Assembly (NCBI GenBank): GCA_963693315.1
Contig: OY856186.1
Location: forward strand, 458,230,192-458,294,191
DNA length: 64,000 nucleotides
Origin: Diogma glabrata
Taxonomy: Eukaryota > Arthropoda > Insecta > Diptera > Cylindrotomidae
Direction of reading: 5' to 3'
Under the pieces are notes generated by a model. It searched no databases. It saw only the letters and a program-made list of their open reading frames with translations, and was not told the origin of the DNA. Both the position numbers and the translations under genes were made by a program. Shown here piece by piece: positions 50,165 through 61,856 of this stretch; within the stretch, counting starts at the first letter, position 1; the number at the start of each line of letters is the position of its first letter.

Positions 50165-53100
50165 AATTATAAACAAAAAAAAATAGTAAGCCAAATAATT
50201 AAATATTTTGATTTCTGATTTTTTTACATTTAAATTGTATTGTAAAAAAATGGCAGAAAACTGCACACCTCATTTACAAATACAATCACACATATACTTT
50301 CATTTTACAACTGAAAAATACATCTACAATCTTCATTTATCGTAATGACGTTATCAAAAATATTCGTCTAGGAAAGATTCATAACGTATTAAAAAATCCT
50401 AGTCATAAAAGTCATACATCAAATTTTGTATTTATGCCTGGAAGTTCTATGAACATTTTGTATACATGTTTACATGACTTAAAAATGTTAAATTAAAGCA
50501 AATAGGTATGACGTTAGCACTCAAATGCTTTTAAACTTCAACTTGAAACGTGCACCATGCATAGAATGTTTCTCGGTAAAATTGATTTATATATAGAGTA
50601 ATCCACACAAAATTAAACAAGCTACAATAAACGACATTTTGGGTCCAGTATATATGATCTATATCACAGACGACTACATCAACCAAAATAAACACCAACT
50701 TAAATATTGAGTTCTCTTTTCCACCTCGATGGTGGTTTTACCTGGCTACAATTAACAGAATAGGTGGCTTAGGATTTCGAAGAAATACGGCGTAAACTAT
50801 ATTTCACAACGAGTCATTGGCTTTTAAAAATCCAGCTTATTTAAAAGCATATTTTCTCTATTTTATCTATTAACGTTTTGAAGCCAAGAAATCTATTAAA
50901 ATGCTAATACTAATACTGTAAGAAATTTTGTTTCATATATATTTTATAACGAAAATATTTTGCTTAAGGAGATTCTGTAGTCAACACCTCAACTCAGCAC
51001 TCACATTATCGTCGCCTCGATAAAAGGCAAGAGCATCGTGTAAAAAATACAGACATTTTATGTTCAACAGTCAAACATCATCTTTCAATATTTAATGAAA
51101 ACGTTTCGCAAAGTAAAGGATATTTTATTTTTTGCAATAAAAAAGGATTCGGAAACTTTTTTATGTACATCTTTTAAAAAGTGTGTCTAGACTTGATAAT
51201 ATTCATAAATATTATTTATATTTGCAATAAATTTTTTTGATGTGATTTTATATTTTATGTTTGCATTTTATGAATAAAATTTTAATATTTTGTTTTTTAC
51301 GTTTTAATGTTAAAACGAGAAATTACACGCTTGTTTACATTCATTTTAGTTTAATTTATAATTTATAACGACAAGCCAATCAACACTCTGATTTTATTGG
51401 TAAACGATAGGTTGTGGACGAATAAGAAGCAAAACCAAATTTTACAAAAAACAACTCACTACTGGAATCAAAACTTATTCAAAATCCTGAATAAAATGTG
51501 TTACATCTAGCAAATTAGCATAATGTATTTCGTCTGTTAATTTTCAAGAGAAAGATCACAATATTTCTTTGATACAATTTAGTGGTTTAATAAAAATTAA
51601 ATTTACCATAAACAAGACAAATAAAAAATCACATTTGACAATATTCTAAGTTCCAGATTGTCAAAAAAAGGCAAAGTTATAACGAAAAAGTTAATTTTGC
51701 GTATAACTGAATTGAATTAGTTTTAAATATTAAATTATGTATATAAATTTGAATAGATTTGACATTTAATATATTATGATTATTGCAATACATTATACGA
51801 TAATTTATATTCGACAGATGGTTTTGTTTGTTTCATTAGAACAACGTATAATTAATTAATCAAATCTAATTTATTAAAAGAGCTAACGGTTGTTATTCAG
51901 ATTATATTGTTTGAAATAAATTTCAATGTCGATTCTTAAGATTTTCAAAAATCTATATCGATAAAATACAATAATTGATTATCTATAAAATCAAACCTGA
52001 TAGTAATAGCTAATAATTATAAATTAATTGAGTTTTAAATGATAAAATTGTTTATTTTTGATTTTAATGATTGGTACTTTGAAAAAATAGAATTTCAAAA
52101 CAGACAAATTTATTTTATTCCAAATCTGTTGACTAACGATATTATGTAAATTTTCTACAATGCCACCTCAACACCGGCGCCTTATCTTCATCAACGAATG
52201 ATTAAATTAATTCACATTAATTCTCTGTGGGAACTAAATTCTTTATAGACAAAAAAAAAATTTTTTAAATTAAGTTATTAAAATTATTAAAGACAGAAAG
52301 ATGTAAATTTTATATTCTTGTTTAAGATCATTATTTCCGGAAATGATCCCATCTTAAATTTTAATCATTTCGAGAATATATATTGACAAACACAATCAGG
52401 TTTTATCTATTTCGGTTATTGTTTTTGTTTATCAATGGGGGTGTAGGAGGTTGTTTATTGACAAAATATTATTATATTTTTGTTTGTTTATGGAACCATT
52501 ATATTGTATTTTATGAATTTTTTTTTTTTTGAGGATTTAAATGTAGTTTTATGAAATAACAAATTTGTGACTGAATGTGGGTTTTTATTTAATAACTTAA
52601 ATAAAATATATAATAAAGAGTTTATAGTTCGAATATGACATTAATTAAACAAATTTATTGGTACATATAAATATAAATTTGAAGTTCATATGCATTGATA
52701 TCATCCATACACCTGGAGCTTGATAAATTTTTCATTTCCCAAGAAGTTGAAGTAGACAAAATTGAATTTTAAACTAAAACTGCAAGCTAATTGCACCAAT
52801 TGTGAAAATAGAAAGGTGGCAAACAAAATTCAAAAACCTTTATTAACTGCTTAAAAACTTAATTCAGTTCATATCTTTAGTATATATAGCAGTTATAATA
52901 ACAATCTACGGCAGTGTTTCTCAACTGATTTCATGCTTCGGACAATAAATATTTCAAAATCCTATTGCGAACCTTGCGAAATAGTTGATGTTAAATGGGA
53001 GAAAGTGCAGGTTATATCTTGCTCATACTTACGAACATAATGTAATTTAAAACAACAAGGATGAACGAAATAAAGTTTAAAGAAACCAAAAAAATAAAAG

Positions 53101-53335
53101 AACTAATTTTGATGTGTAATAAACAGAGTTTAAAACGCTTCTTATATCACCAATTTAATCCGTGATATCAGAGCGAATAAGGTTAAAAAATATAACATTT
53201 CCAAATACAGGATTAAAAATAAAAAAATTCCTAATACGAAATAATAGTAATTTACTGTATAAACGTTTAATGCTTTATTTTATTTTTACGAGCAAAAGTT
53301 TACAAACCTGCAAAATTGTGAGGAAATAAAGTTTA
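50165..53335. other. Long AT-rich stretch, no gene recognised
   Basis: No credible exon, RNA or repeat partner. Candidate short exons (for example near 50745-50805, minus, with a GTAAAA donor) are too short to support. Confidence 0.4.
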
Positions 53336-53339
53336 AATC

Positions 53340-54850
53340 TCACAGGACTGAAATCTCAAAGCTCTGAGATATCAAGACATCGGTCTGGGTTAAGTATTTT
53401 GATATAACTAACGCAAAACACTTTTATGAGGACATTGTTTTTAGTTTTGGTCAGCGATGCATATCAAACATAAAACTCTTTGCTAAAGCACATGTATTTT
53501 TTTATTTCTATTTAGAAATTTATTACAAAACTAACACGAAACATCAATACGTTGCCGGAAAATTATAATGCATATCATAAATTAACATAATTTAGTGAAA
53601 AGATGTTACAATCAGCAACCTACTCAAAAACCTCTGCATTTAGCGTTTCGAAAAAATATTACAAAATCACAAATTCATATTTCTTTCAAACTTTCAAAAA
53701 TATTGTAAAAATTAAATAAAATCAAACTTTTTTCAATATTCCAAAAATATTCCAAAAATTAGAATAAAATCAAATATTTAAACTTTTACTAAATTCCAAT
53801 AATATTCCAAAAATTCTTAAAAATTCAAACTTTTCCATAATTCTAAAAATATGGCAAAAATTACTACAAAATCAAAAATTCAAACTTTTTTCAAAATTCC
53901 AAAAATTATAATAAAATCAAAAATTTAAAATTTTTCGAAATTCTAAAAATATTCCAAAAATTCTTACAAAATCAAAAATTGAAACTTTTTTAAAATTCTA
54001 GAAATATATATAAAAATCAAAAACACTATTTTTTTCAAAATTCCAAAAATATTGCAAAAATTATAACAAAATCAAAAATTGAAACTTTTTTCTGAATTCC
54101 AAAAATATTCCAAAACTTAGAATAAAGTCAAATATATAAACTTTTTCTAAATTCCAATAATATTCCAAAAATTCTTAAAAATTCCAACTTTTTGCAAAAT
54201 TCTAAAACTAATTCAAAAATTATTACAAAATCAAAAATACAAACTTTTTTCAAAATTCCAAAAATATTTCAAAAACTATAACAAATTCAAAATTTTCTAT
54301 GTCCAATTACATTTTCAATTACATTTACGTCACAAAAACAGCAAAATTTTTTTTTCCAAAAAATTGGCTAAAAAAATAAATGAAACCATTTTTTGACACA
54401 CTTGACAATATTTGTTTGACAAGCTTATAATGCAATAATCTAGTTTTTGATCTCACATACCAATTCATACCATCAAGATTTCTCCAAATTTAATGTTCCT
54501 ACTCGTAATCACTTAAAATGAACCTTTTTTAAGCCAAAAATATGAAAATTTGCTATTTTTGACACACATAATGATTTTTTTGAACACTTCCGGTACAGTT
54601 ATCGAACACAGCGTCATTTCGTCCTTTGAGTATACCTATTTTAGAAAAAAAAAATTTTAAATCCCTCCAGCGGTTTTTTAGATTTCGTAGGTAATGACGG
54701 TCGGACGGCCGGCCGGCCGGCAGACAGACATACATTTTTTTTTTGCATTTTTAGAATCAGTAGGTCCTAAAACATCGAGAAATGCAAAAAAAAGTGGGGG
54801 TTGGAATTTCACTTTTGGCTCATGAATGTAAGCATGTTTTATTGTTTCAC
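53340..54850 (-). repeat. Composite non-coding repeat element, copy 3
   Basis: Reverse-orientation counterpart of 420-2400: CTAACACGAAACATCAATAC, the AT-rich minisatellite 53680-54290, one 140-bp unit (54290-54480), GAGTATACCT, the GGCC-rich island near 54710 and AAGTGGGGG. It has fewer 140-bp units than copy 1. The small minus-strand frame at 54553-54735 is repeat-derived. Confidence 0.65.
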
Positions 54851-56877
54851 GAAAATAATATATATAATTTCATTCTATTCAATATAATTCAAATAAATTA
54901 TCATAAAACCTACATAAACCATCAAAATAAAATAAATTTCTTTTCAAATTAAGTAGCAATTCAATAGACAAACTCTAAGATTTATTAGATGAAAACTTTA
55001 ATAATTCTTTTGGTTTTAGAAGATTAACTTTTATAAATCGTATAATTACACAAAATCCGAGTTCGTTTGTTTTATCAAATTCCCCAGAGGTTTTATTAGA
55101 TTTTTTGTTTTATTTTTCAGTTATCTTTTATTTTTTTAACTCTTTCAAATTGATTTATATTTATTGTATTTCTTAATAAATTTTATTTTATATTCATTTA
55201 AGTAAAAAAAGTTTGTTTCTTGTCTCTTATCTTATCAATAATAAACAATAAATAATCATGATGATATGATATTTTTGTGTGTTATTTTAGCATTTGATAA
55301 GAAGACATTTATGTATGTATAAATGAAAATTTAAAAAAAAAAGGAAACAACAAACTTTAAGAAACAGGTTTCTTTGAGTTGATTCCTCTTGTCTTTATGT
55401 ATTTCATTAAAATGGAATATTAAAATTTGCCAGCCACCAGTAAAGTAGTTGATTTTATGAGAAATATTACAAAAGGTAAAATACTCAGTGAATAAATTTA
55501 ATGAATAAAATGTGGTTGAATACATTGGATTAAAGTATGTCATGATTTTCCAAAAGTCAAGAGTCTCAACTCTCACACTTAAAATCAATCTCAGATTACG
55601 TTTGTCTATAGAGGAATCAAAAATATGTTTTAGGCTTTAGCGTGCAATACAAGTATTTTATAAATTCAAGGAGATAAGCATTAAAAAAAACTACAACCCT
55701 TAGTTTTACTACAAGTTTATGAATAGAGACGTAAATAAATAAGAAACAAAGATGCAAACATTTTCAAAAACATAAAAGGACGATTTTTATGTTCGATTGC
55801 ATCGGATTATCCCAATTAACATGTTCATCCCTTTTTTAAATAAAAATATGTTTTTCAAATAAAATCTCATTTAACAAAAGATCCCTTTACATTATATAGA
55901 TATGTTCTTCCGTTTTATAACATTTATTGAAATAAATTTAATAATTTTTTATTGATTTTATATCATATACATTGAATATAGTAAATCGGTCTGTTTTTTT
56001 ATTGAATGATATATGCGTGCTTCTTATAGGTGCATCTCTTAGTATTGAATTAAATTTGTAAACCTTTGTTTTAAATACTGGATGTTGGTGGTGCTTCTAA
56101 TTTTTGTACAAGCACATTGTTAATATTTTAACGTCATTCAGTTCATTGTATTTTTTATATGTGGTTATTATTGTTATTACTGTGGCTTACTAAAGTCGTT
56201 AACCTTAACCAAACTAATATCTTGCAATCCTTTAAAATGTTTTTCAAAATAAAAGCCATCGAAAAGGGTGGAAAAAAGTTAGAATCGGTATGTGATAATA
56301 AAAATTCTGTTTATTTGAATTTTTGTGAACATCAGCATTTTTCGGCCACCAGAAAACTAGTATCAAGCCAAGTATTAGAACCGATCTTGTGATTCTTAGA
56401 TTTAAGTCGTAAACCAATTAAATTTCTATGCTATTTGAAATCACCCACATAAGCAGAATCATAATGAATCTATATGTTCTGTTTTCTAAAATTCGAGCAG
56501 CTTAGATAAACATACAAAATTATCGTTTGAGTTTCAACTTAAACAAGAAACATACAAATTTAATTCAGCAAATTCACATACTATGATAAAACGCAAAACT
56601 TAGTCAGATCAAATCAACAAACAAGGACTACACACAGCATACTAAATATAATAGAGTTTTTCGGGCAAAAACTTGCCTAGAAAAAGCGACGAAGCTCACA
56701 ACTCAAAAAATGTTATCCATAAAAAGAAGAGAGATATAAAATAAATGCTAATGATTTGCTAATTTGTTTCGGTTTCAGCCTTTAAATTAAAACAAACATA
56801 AAAGCATTTATGTGTGCTACAAGTCGGTCAATAATATTTTAACATTTTGCTTTGTTGCGTCATTCCTAGTGTTCGGT
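54851..56877. other. AT-rich stretch, no gene recognised
   Basis: The plus-strand frame at 56159-56392 opens with a Leu-rich stretch but has no recognisable domain or partner. Confidence 0.4.
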
Positions 56878-56880
56878 ACA

Positions 56881-57482
56881 GGGCTATTATTTTGAAAACG
56901 TACATCGAAAAAAAAACAACTATTTTTTAAAAATCTGAAAGTTTGATATTTTGTTGGTATTGACGAAAGGAAAAAAGTATTTCTGCTTTTATTTTTTGTG
57001 TACTCTGAATCGGAGTTATGCGCGGTTGAATTATGAGGCTTTTTCACGTAGTTTTGGTAATGGTGGCAATGTTTTGTGAATAGGTGCCACAAATTTCATC
57101 CGACTTACGTATATTTTTGCAAGTAAAAAGGAAAATAATCGAATAATTGAAATAAGTAAGTTTAAAATTAATAACTTTTCTCTTTTCCGCTAGGCGGCGC
57201 GTAAAACCTTGGTTTACTTCAAAGCTCATATCTCAAAAAGTATCTTTTTTTTTTTGTTTTTCACAAATTTTAAAGTAAACATATGCAGCTATGAAATTGA
57301 GAAATAAAAAGTCAGCAATTCAATATGGATTTTTTCTTACGATTTTTTAAAGTTTGGTATATGAAAAATTCACATGTGTTTTTTTATTAAGTTAATAATC
57401 CTGTACTAATACTAAATGTGGATCTAATAAATTAAAAATTTCATATTTTAACACCTGCAATAATTTGAACCATTTTCTGTGT
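56881..57482. repeat. Left terminal inverted repeat
   Basis: About 600 bp, ending near CAAATTATTGCAGG-type sequence complementary to 60208-60250. It contains GCTAGGCGGCGCGTAAAACC, conserved in the right repeat. Small indels in A/T runs distinguish the arms. Confidence 0.85.
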
Positions 57483-57657
57483 ATTTCTGATTGAGAAACA
57501 GGTTTTTATTCAGAATAAGAATTGGAGATCCCATTGATCGGAGATTTTGTTATAATTTCTACATCACCAACACTAACATTAGAAAAAATCATTAAAAAAA
57601 TATTTTTTCTATAAACATTATAATTTAATCAATATTATAAATAAATACATTAAAAAA

Positions 57658-58525
57658 TTAATTTATATGTTTTTTTGCCTTTAAATTGAAATATTTATGA
57701 TCATCAGAAAAAGAAAACATTTTGGCAATTATTTTATCGGGTGTAGTGTTATCCGGTAAAAAACAGTGGAATCCTTGAGTTCCACTTATGGTTTTAATGT
57801 CCGAAAACCGCACCGAAAGAAATTGTTGCTGTAGTTCGATATCTTCTGAAGACACATATGAAAACTTCATAACGTGGTTTTTTTTTCGACCAAATTTCCG
57901 CCCATTCAAACAATTCCCTTGCTGTTGATATTTTTTCTCCTCTAAGCGAAGCTCTCCGGGCTTCTCTTTTAAGTGTTCCTCCAATCCCATCGGATGGACC
58001 CTTTCCGTGGGCAGTTGCAAAGAAATACCATTCTGCAGGTATTTTAAAATCATCAATATGTTTGCAGAGATTTATGAAATTCTTCTTATTTTTATATTGA
58101 GCTGCTGAACCATCAGTAAAATATAAAATTTTTTTGATACTTGGATATATTTCTTGCTGTTTTTCAATGAATTCAATACACCTTTCCTGGTATTTATGAA
58201 CTGCAAATGTGTTATGCATTAAATGATCAGATATAATGACAAAAGATAAGACCTCTAGTTTATCGTTACATGATTTGTAGTAAACTACGATTGGGTGGAT
58301 TGTGGCTTGAACTTTATTGAAATGTGCAGCTTGTATCTCATTCTGCGTTATCATTGAGTAGTTTTCTGAAAAATCCATAATAAATACGTATTCGCCGTGA
58401 CGTAAGTTTTGTTTCGTATCCTTAAGAAACTTTGATTGCTGCCTTGCGATGAAATCATGAATTTTTAATTTGTTTACCGATGTATGTACTAAATCTTCTA
58501 CAAATTCTTCCTTATTTTTTTCCAT
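57658..58525 (-). pseudogene. Transposase-like gene, exon 2, probable catalytic part
   Basis: The frame reads EEFVEDLVHTSVNKLKIHDF, then YVFIMDFSENYSMI, VIISDHLMHNTFAV, ILYFTDGSAAQYKNKKNF and WYFFATAHGKGPSDGIGG, then TLKREARR. An Asp at the end of one strand (MDFSEN), a second in FTDGSAAQ and acidic residues in or after DGIGG fit an RNase H-like DDE/D layout, but I cannot name the superfamily and the assignment of catalytic residues is inference. A run of nine A near 57880 again has one base too many: upstream reads FEWAEIWSKK, and the next frame continues VMKFSYVSSEDIELQQQF to a stop at 57658. Without the two extra A the product would be about 700 residues. Confidence 0.6.
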
Positions 58526-59588
58526 GCATTCTAATGAAATCTTGCATTAACCATTTCTCATAATGTATTTCTTCGTAAAATTCAAGAGATTCCAAAATTG
58601 TTTCTGTGTAAGTTTCCACGATATTTTTACAATCATTGCATATATTTGTTGCACAATCCACTGTATTATTAGAACAACTCAGTTTCTTAAGCAGATCTTT
58701 TTCATTTTTTACTAAATTTAAGAGCGGCTTACACATTAAACGTACATTTTCATGTATCATGCATGTACAGACATTGTGTGTTCCGGTAGGTCCGGCTAAA
58801 ATACATTCCTTCGGTCGCAACGTAATGAACTTTGAGAAGCTGATTTTGACATCTTTGTTTTCTTGCAAGAACATTTCGCAGATGCCGGTGAGGGTCCATA
58901 ACACCAACCGCTTTGTTTTCCTAATTTTTGTTGATCCTTCTGTAATAGTAACAACATCTTTAAGGCCAGGCATTGTTCTACTAATTTCCTCTGATAAGAA
59001 GTATGTTTGAATTTGTTTTACTATATTTTGTGACAAACTGTGTACTTGTTTGCTTTGAGGCCAACTGTAAGGACCTACTGTTTCCAACAGATCCATGGCA
59101 AATTCTACCAGTCGTCTTGATGCATTAAATTCATCCTGGATACGTTGATTTGACCAAAATTTACGTGGTAGAGTTGTCAACAAAAACACTTGTTTTGATT
59201 TACAGCTGGCATCTTTAAAGTCTTTTGTAAGGTTCATAAGCCATGATGTATATTCACATTCCTCGTTTGGTGATAACACTTTAACTGAATCTACTTGAAA
59301 TATTCTTTGACTTATTGCCGATGTGACACTTGCAATTTTTTTATAACTTCCTGTTGTAATATGATTTTGTTTGATAGGAGATTCGGCTAACCTTTCAAGA
59401 ACATTGTTAATATCTTCTAAAATATCATTAAGTAGTTCAGGAACTGGTGGAGATATAGTATCAACCGAAACTGGTGATGGATCTAAAGATGCTGGAGGTA
59501 TTTGAATATTTTCGTTCGTTGGAACATTTTCAACATCCTGATTTATAGAAATAATTTCACGTTCGATAGTTTCCGAACATGAAAGCTG
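58513..59588 (-). pseudogene. Transposase-like gene, exon 2, first part
   Basis: Continues exon 1 in frame with QLSCSETIEREII. A Pro/Ser/Asn-rich linker is followed by a helical region (EYTSWLMNLTKDFKDASC, FWSNQRIQDEFNASRRLVEF). A cysteine/histidine cluster, GTHNVCTCMIHENVRLMCK, follows, then a second, CATNICNDCKNI. From memory, HN-CxC-x-x-H-x-N and the downstream HGKG motif occur together in many uncharacterised insect and cnidarian proteins. The frame stops at 58512 because a run of seven A near 58520 carries one base too many; with six A it would continue into the catalytic part. Confidence 0.65.
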
Positions 59589-59651
59589 CTGTATAGAAAA
59601 TATTAGTTGCATATGAATTTTCATTCATTTTAATAAAATAATTAAATTTAC
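59589..59651 (-). other. Intron of the transposase-like gene
   Basis: A 63-nt GT...AG intron: donor GTAAATTT, acceptor TTTTCTATACAG. A second AG three bases on (CAGCAG) offers an alternative acceptor. The phase-0 join keeps the reading frame open on both sides. Confidence 0.7.
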
Positions 59652-59825
59652 CTTATTTTTATAGATATAAGTGTGACATGTTTCACATATAAACTGGTCA
59701 TCACGCAAAGTAAAATTTAGGGTCGCAGCTTTTTGAATAACAGCTGGTGTGACCAGTTTCAAATTTTTTGATATCCGCTGATGATTTTTGAGACCGTACA
59801 AGTTACAGCACAATTTGGTAGGCAT
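59652..59825 (-). CDS. Transposase-like gene, exon 1 (zinc-binding N-terminus)
   Basis: An ATG at 59825 opens 58 codons: MPTKLCCNLYGL, a basic helix and DDQFICETCHTYIYKNK, ending exactly at a donor AAG|GTAAAT in phase 0. The C-C ... C-x2-C spacing suggests a small zinc-binding fold, usual for the DNA-binding N-terminus of a transposase. The joined frame continues in exon 2 at 59588. The start is supported by being the only ATG in the frame and by the clean splice site. Confidence 0.7.
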
Positions 59826-59902
59826 TTCTTTTATTATCTTTTCTAAACGTTATGTCTTCTAAATATTTTGGAATATAATTGATTATAAGGCAATCCAATC
59901 AA

Positions 59903-59926
59903 TATATATATATATATATATATACC
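59903..59926. repeat. Short (AT)n tract
   Basis: About 24 bp of AT upstream of the transposase-like gene, within the transposon. Confidence 0.9.
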
Positions 59927-60207
59927 TTTGAAATAGTTTTGACATAGGTAGAATCAGGTAAAACTAGGTAGGTACAATTTAATATATTTTGATTGGATGC
60001 AAGTATAATTTGGTCAAAAACCGTTTGTGGGCGTCATTAGAAATTTTAAATGTTAAAATTATGAGTCTCTAATGAGATTTTAATTAGTAAAAAGGGGCTG
60101 AATAGACATTTTTTAAAATGAATAAACATTTTACACACCCTTTTAATAATTTAAATTCCTTTATTTTACCACTTAACTTAAATTAATTTTTAATAAGTTT
60201 TTAACCA

Positions 60208-60822
60208 TTTAACCGCACAGAAAATGGTTCAAATTTGTTGCAGGTGTTAAAATATGAAATGTTTAATTTATTAGATCCACATTTAGTACAGGATTATTAA
60301 CTTAATAAAAAAACACATGTGAATTTTTCATATACCAAACTTTAAAAAATCGTAAGAAAAAATCCATATTGAATTGCTGACTTTTTATTTCTCAATTTCA
60401 TAGCTGCATATGTTTACTTTAAAATTTGTGAAAAACAAAAAAAAAAAAAGATACTTTTTGAGATATGAGCTTTGAAGTAAACCAAGGTTTTACGCGCCGC
60501 CTAGCGGAAAAGAGAAAAGTTATTAATTTTAAACTTACTTATTTCAATTATTCAATTATTTTCCTTTTTAATGGCAAAAATATACGTAAGTCGGATGAAA
60601 TTTGTGGCACCTATTCACAAAACATTGCCACCATTACCAAAACTACGTGAAAAAGCCTCAAAATTCAACCCCGCATAACTCCGATTCAGAGTACTCAAAA
60701 AATAAAAGCAGAAATTCTTTTTTCCTTTCGTCAATGCCAACAATATATCAAAATTTCAGATTTTTTAAAAATCAAAAATTTAAAAATCAACAAAAAAATG
60801 TACGTTTTCAAAATAATAGCCC
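60208..60822. repeat. Right terminal inverted repeat
   Basis: Complement of the left repeat over its whole length, with an extra AAAATCAAAAATTTAAAAA-like insertion near 60768. Small frames at 60465-60835 duplicate those in the left repeat and are not genes. Confidence 0.85.
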
Positions 60823-60825
60823 ACA

Positions 60826-61615
60826 GCAAATGTAAGAAAAAAAAATCATGCTTTTTATGGTCAGTTGCCTAGGATGAAACGCACTCATTTATCACGAACA
60901 AATCAAACTTTTTATTGCTTTTAAACGTCAACGTCTTAGTATAATGTTTGACTTTGTGGCAACAGCTTCCAAAATTATTTGAAAAGTTTAACTCCTGATT
61001 TTTTGATTAAAAATAGAAAAGTTTGCCTGGAAAAACGGATTTGTCAAAAACAAATTTATTTTAAATATATTCATTCGTTTTTTCATTTTAGTTTATGATT
61101 AATGTTTTCGATTACAAATATTAACAACATTCTTTATTAATTTAATTCCATTAATGTATTCTAATTAAGTTTTTATTAACCGAAATTTTGTAATTCTGCT
61201 TAAATAATTTAAAATAAAACAAAACTGATGTTAATCATTTATGTGAGTTTCGATATTGTTATCTTGTGAAGAATCTCTGAGAGGAAACTTATGATATTCA
61301 TTTAAAGAAAAAACTGATAATTTTAGAGAAAAAGAATTAGAATTTCAGCTAGATAATAACAGAGAAATAATTATAGTGGAAATTAGTTGCTGAGCTTCAA
61401 TACCACTAATTGTATCATCTATATACTTAGCATATTTCATTACCAGCCATAAAATACACTTAATTTCTTTCTGTTTCTGATGACATGTTTATATCAACTG
61501 GTTCATGCATCCATAGTGTATTACAAATGTGACGCAAATTGATTGGTCCTGATTTTAAGAATATCTCAAGTATACGCCAAGAAATACTAATACATCAATA
61601 AACAAATTGGATTAA
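60826..61615. other. AT-rich spacer
   Basis: Mostly without features. On the minus strand at about 61460-61586 a 40-codon frame (SWRILEIFLKSGPINLRHIC, then NTLWMHEPVDINMSS) looks more protein-like than background. It may be a fragment of an unrecognised gene or element. There is no domain I can name. Confidence 0.3.
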
Positions 61616-61621
61616 TAGCAG

Positions 61622-61726
61622 CTGATGAAAATAACACTTTCAACTCTAATAACTCTTCTCCTGCTGCTAAATTTTGATGAAAATAACTCCATCAACTATA
61701 ATAACTCTTCTCCTGCTGCTAAAACT
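61622..61726. repeat. Tandem duplication, about 52 bp, two copies
   Basis: GATGAAAATAAC and TAATAACTCTTCTCCTGCTG occur twice in direct orientation with two or three differences. Confidence 0.85.
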
Positions 61727-61856
61727 TCATTTTTAGTTATGTAGTTTTCGTTGATTTTGTTATCAATTTTTGGCCTGTTTATTTTATTTTTTATCAATAT
61801 TTTAGTAATTTTAAATAAAACAAAATTGTAAATATTTAAGTGAAAATAAAATAGTA

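Larger units (their letters stand above)
56881..60822 (-). mobile_element. 3.94-kb DNA transposon of unassigned superfamily
   Basis: Both ends begin GGGCTATTATTTTGAAAACG and are flanked by ACA (56878-56880 and 60823-60825), a 3-bp target duplication. Long terminal inverted repeats of about 600 bp enclose one minus-strand, intron-containing gene at 57658-59825. The arms are still very similar, so the insertion or their homogenisation is recent. The 3-bp duplication and GGG ends are compatible with several superfamilies, so I leave it unnamed. Confidence 0.85.

Noticed and set aside
50745..50805. Possible minus-strand exon with acceptor ATATAG and donor CAG|GTAAAA
   Set aside because: At about 58 nt with no partner exons and weak sites, it is expected by chance in this much AT-rich DNA.
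56159..56392. 77-codon frame starting with a Leu-rich stretch that might look like a signal peptide
   Set aside because: No domain, no splice context and no conservation signal. The remaining sequence is Lys/Asn/Phe-rich like background.
57658..58056. 132-codon minus-strand frame as a separate gene
   Set aside because: Its first half is a shadow of the catalytic frame and only its second half is real, as the continuation after a one-base insertion in an A-run.
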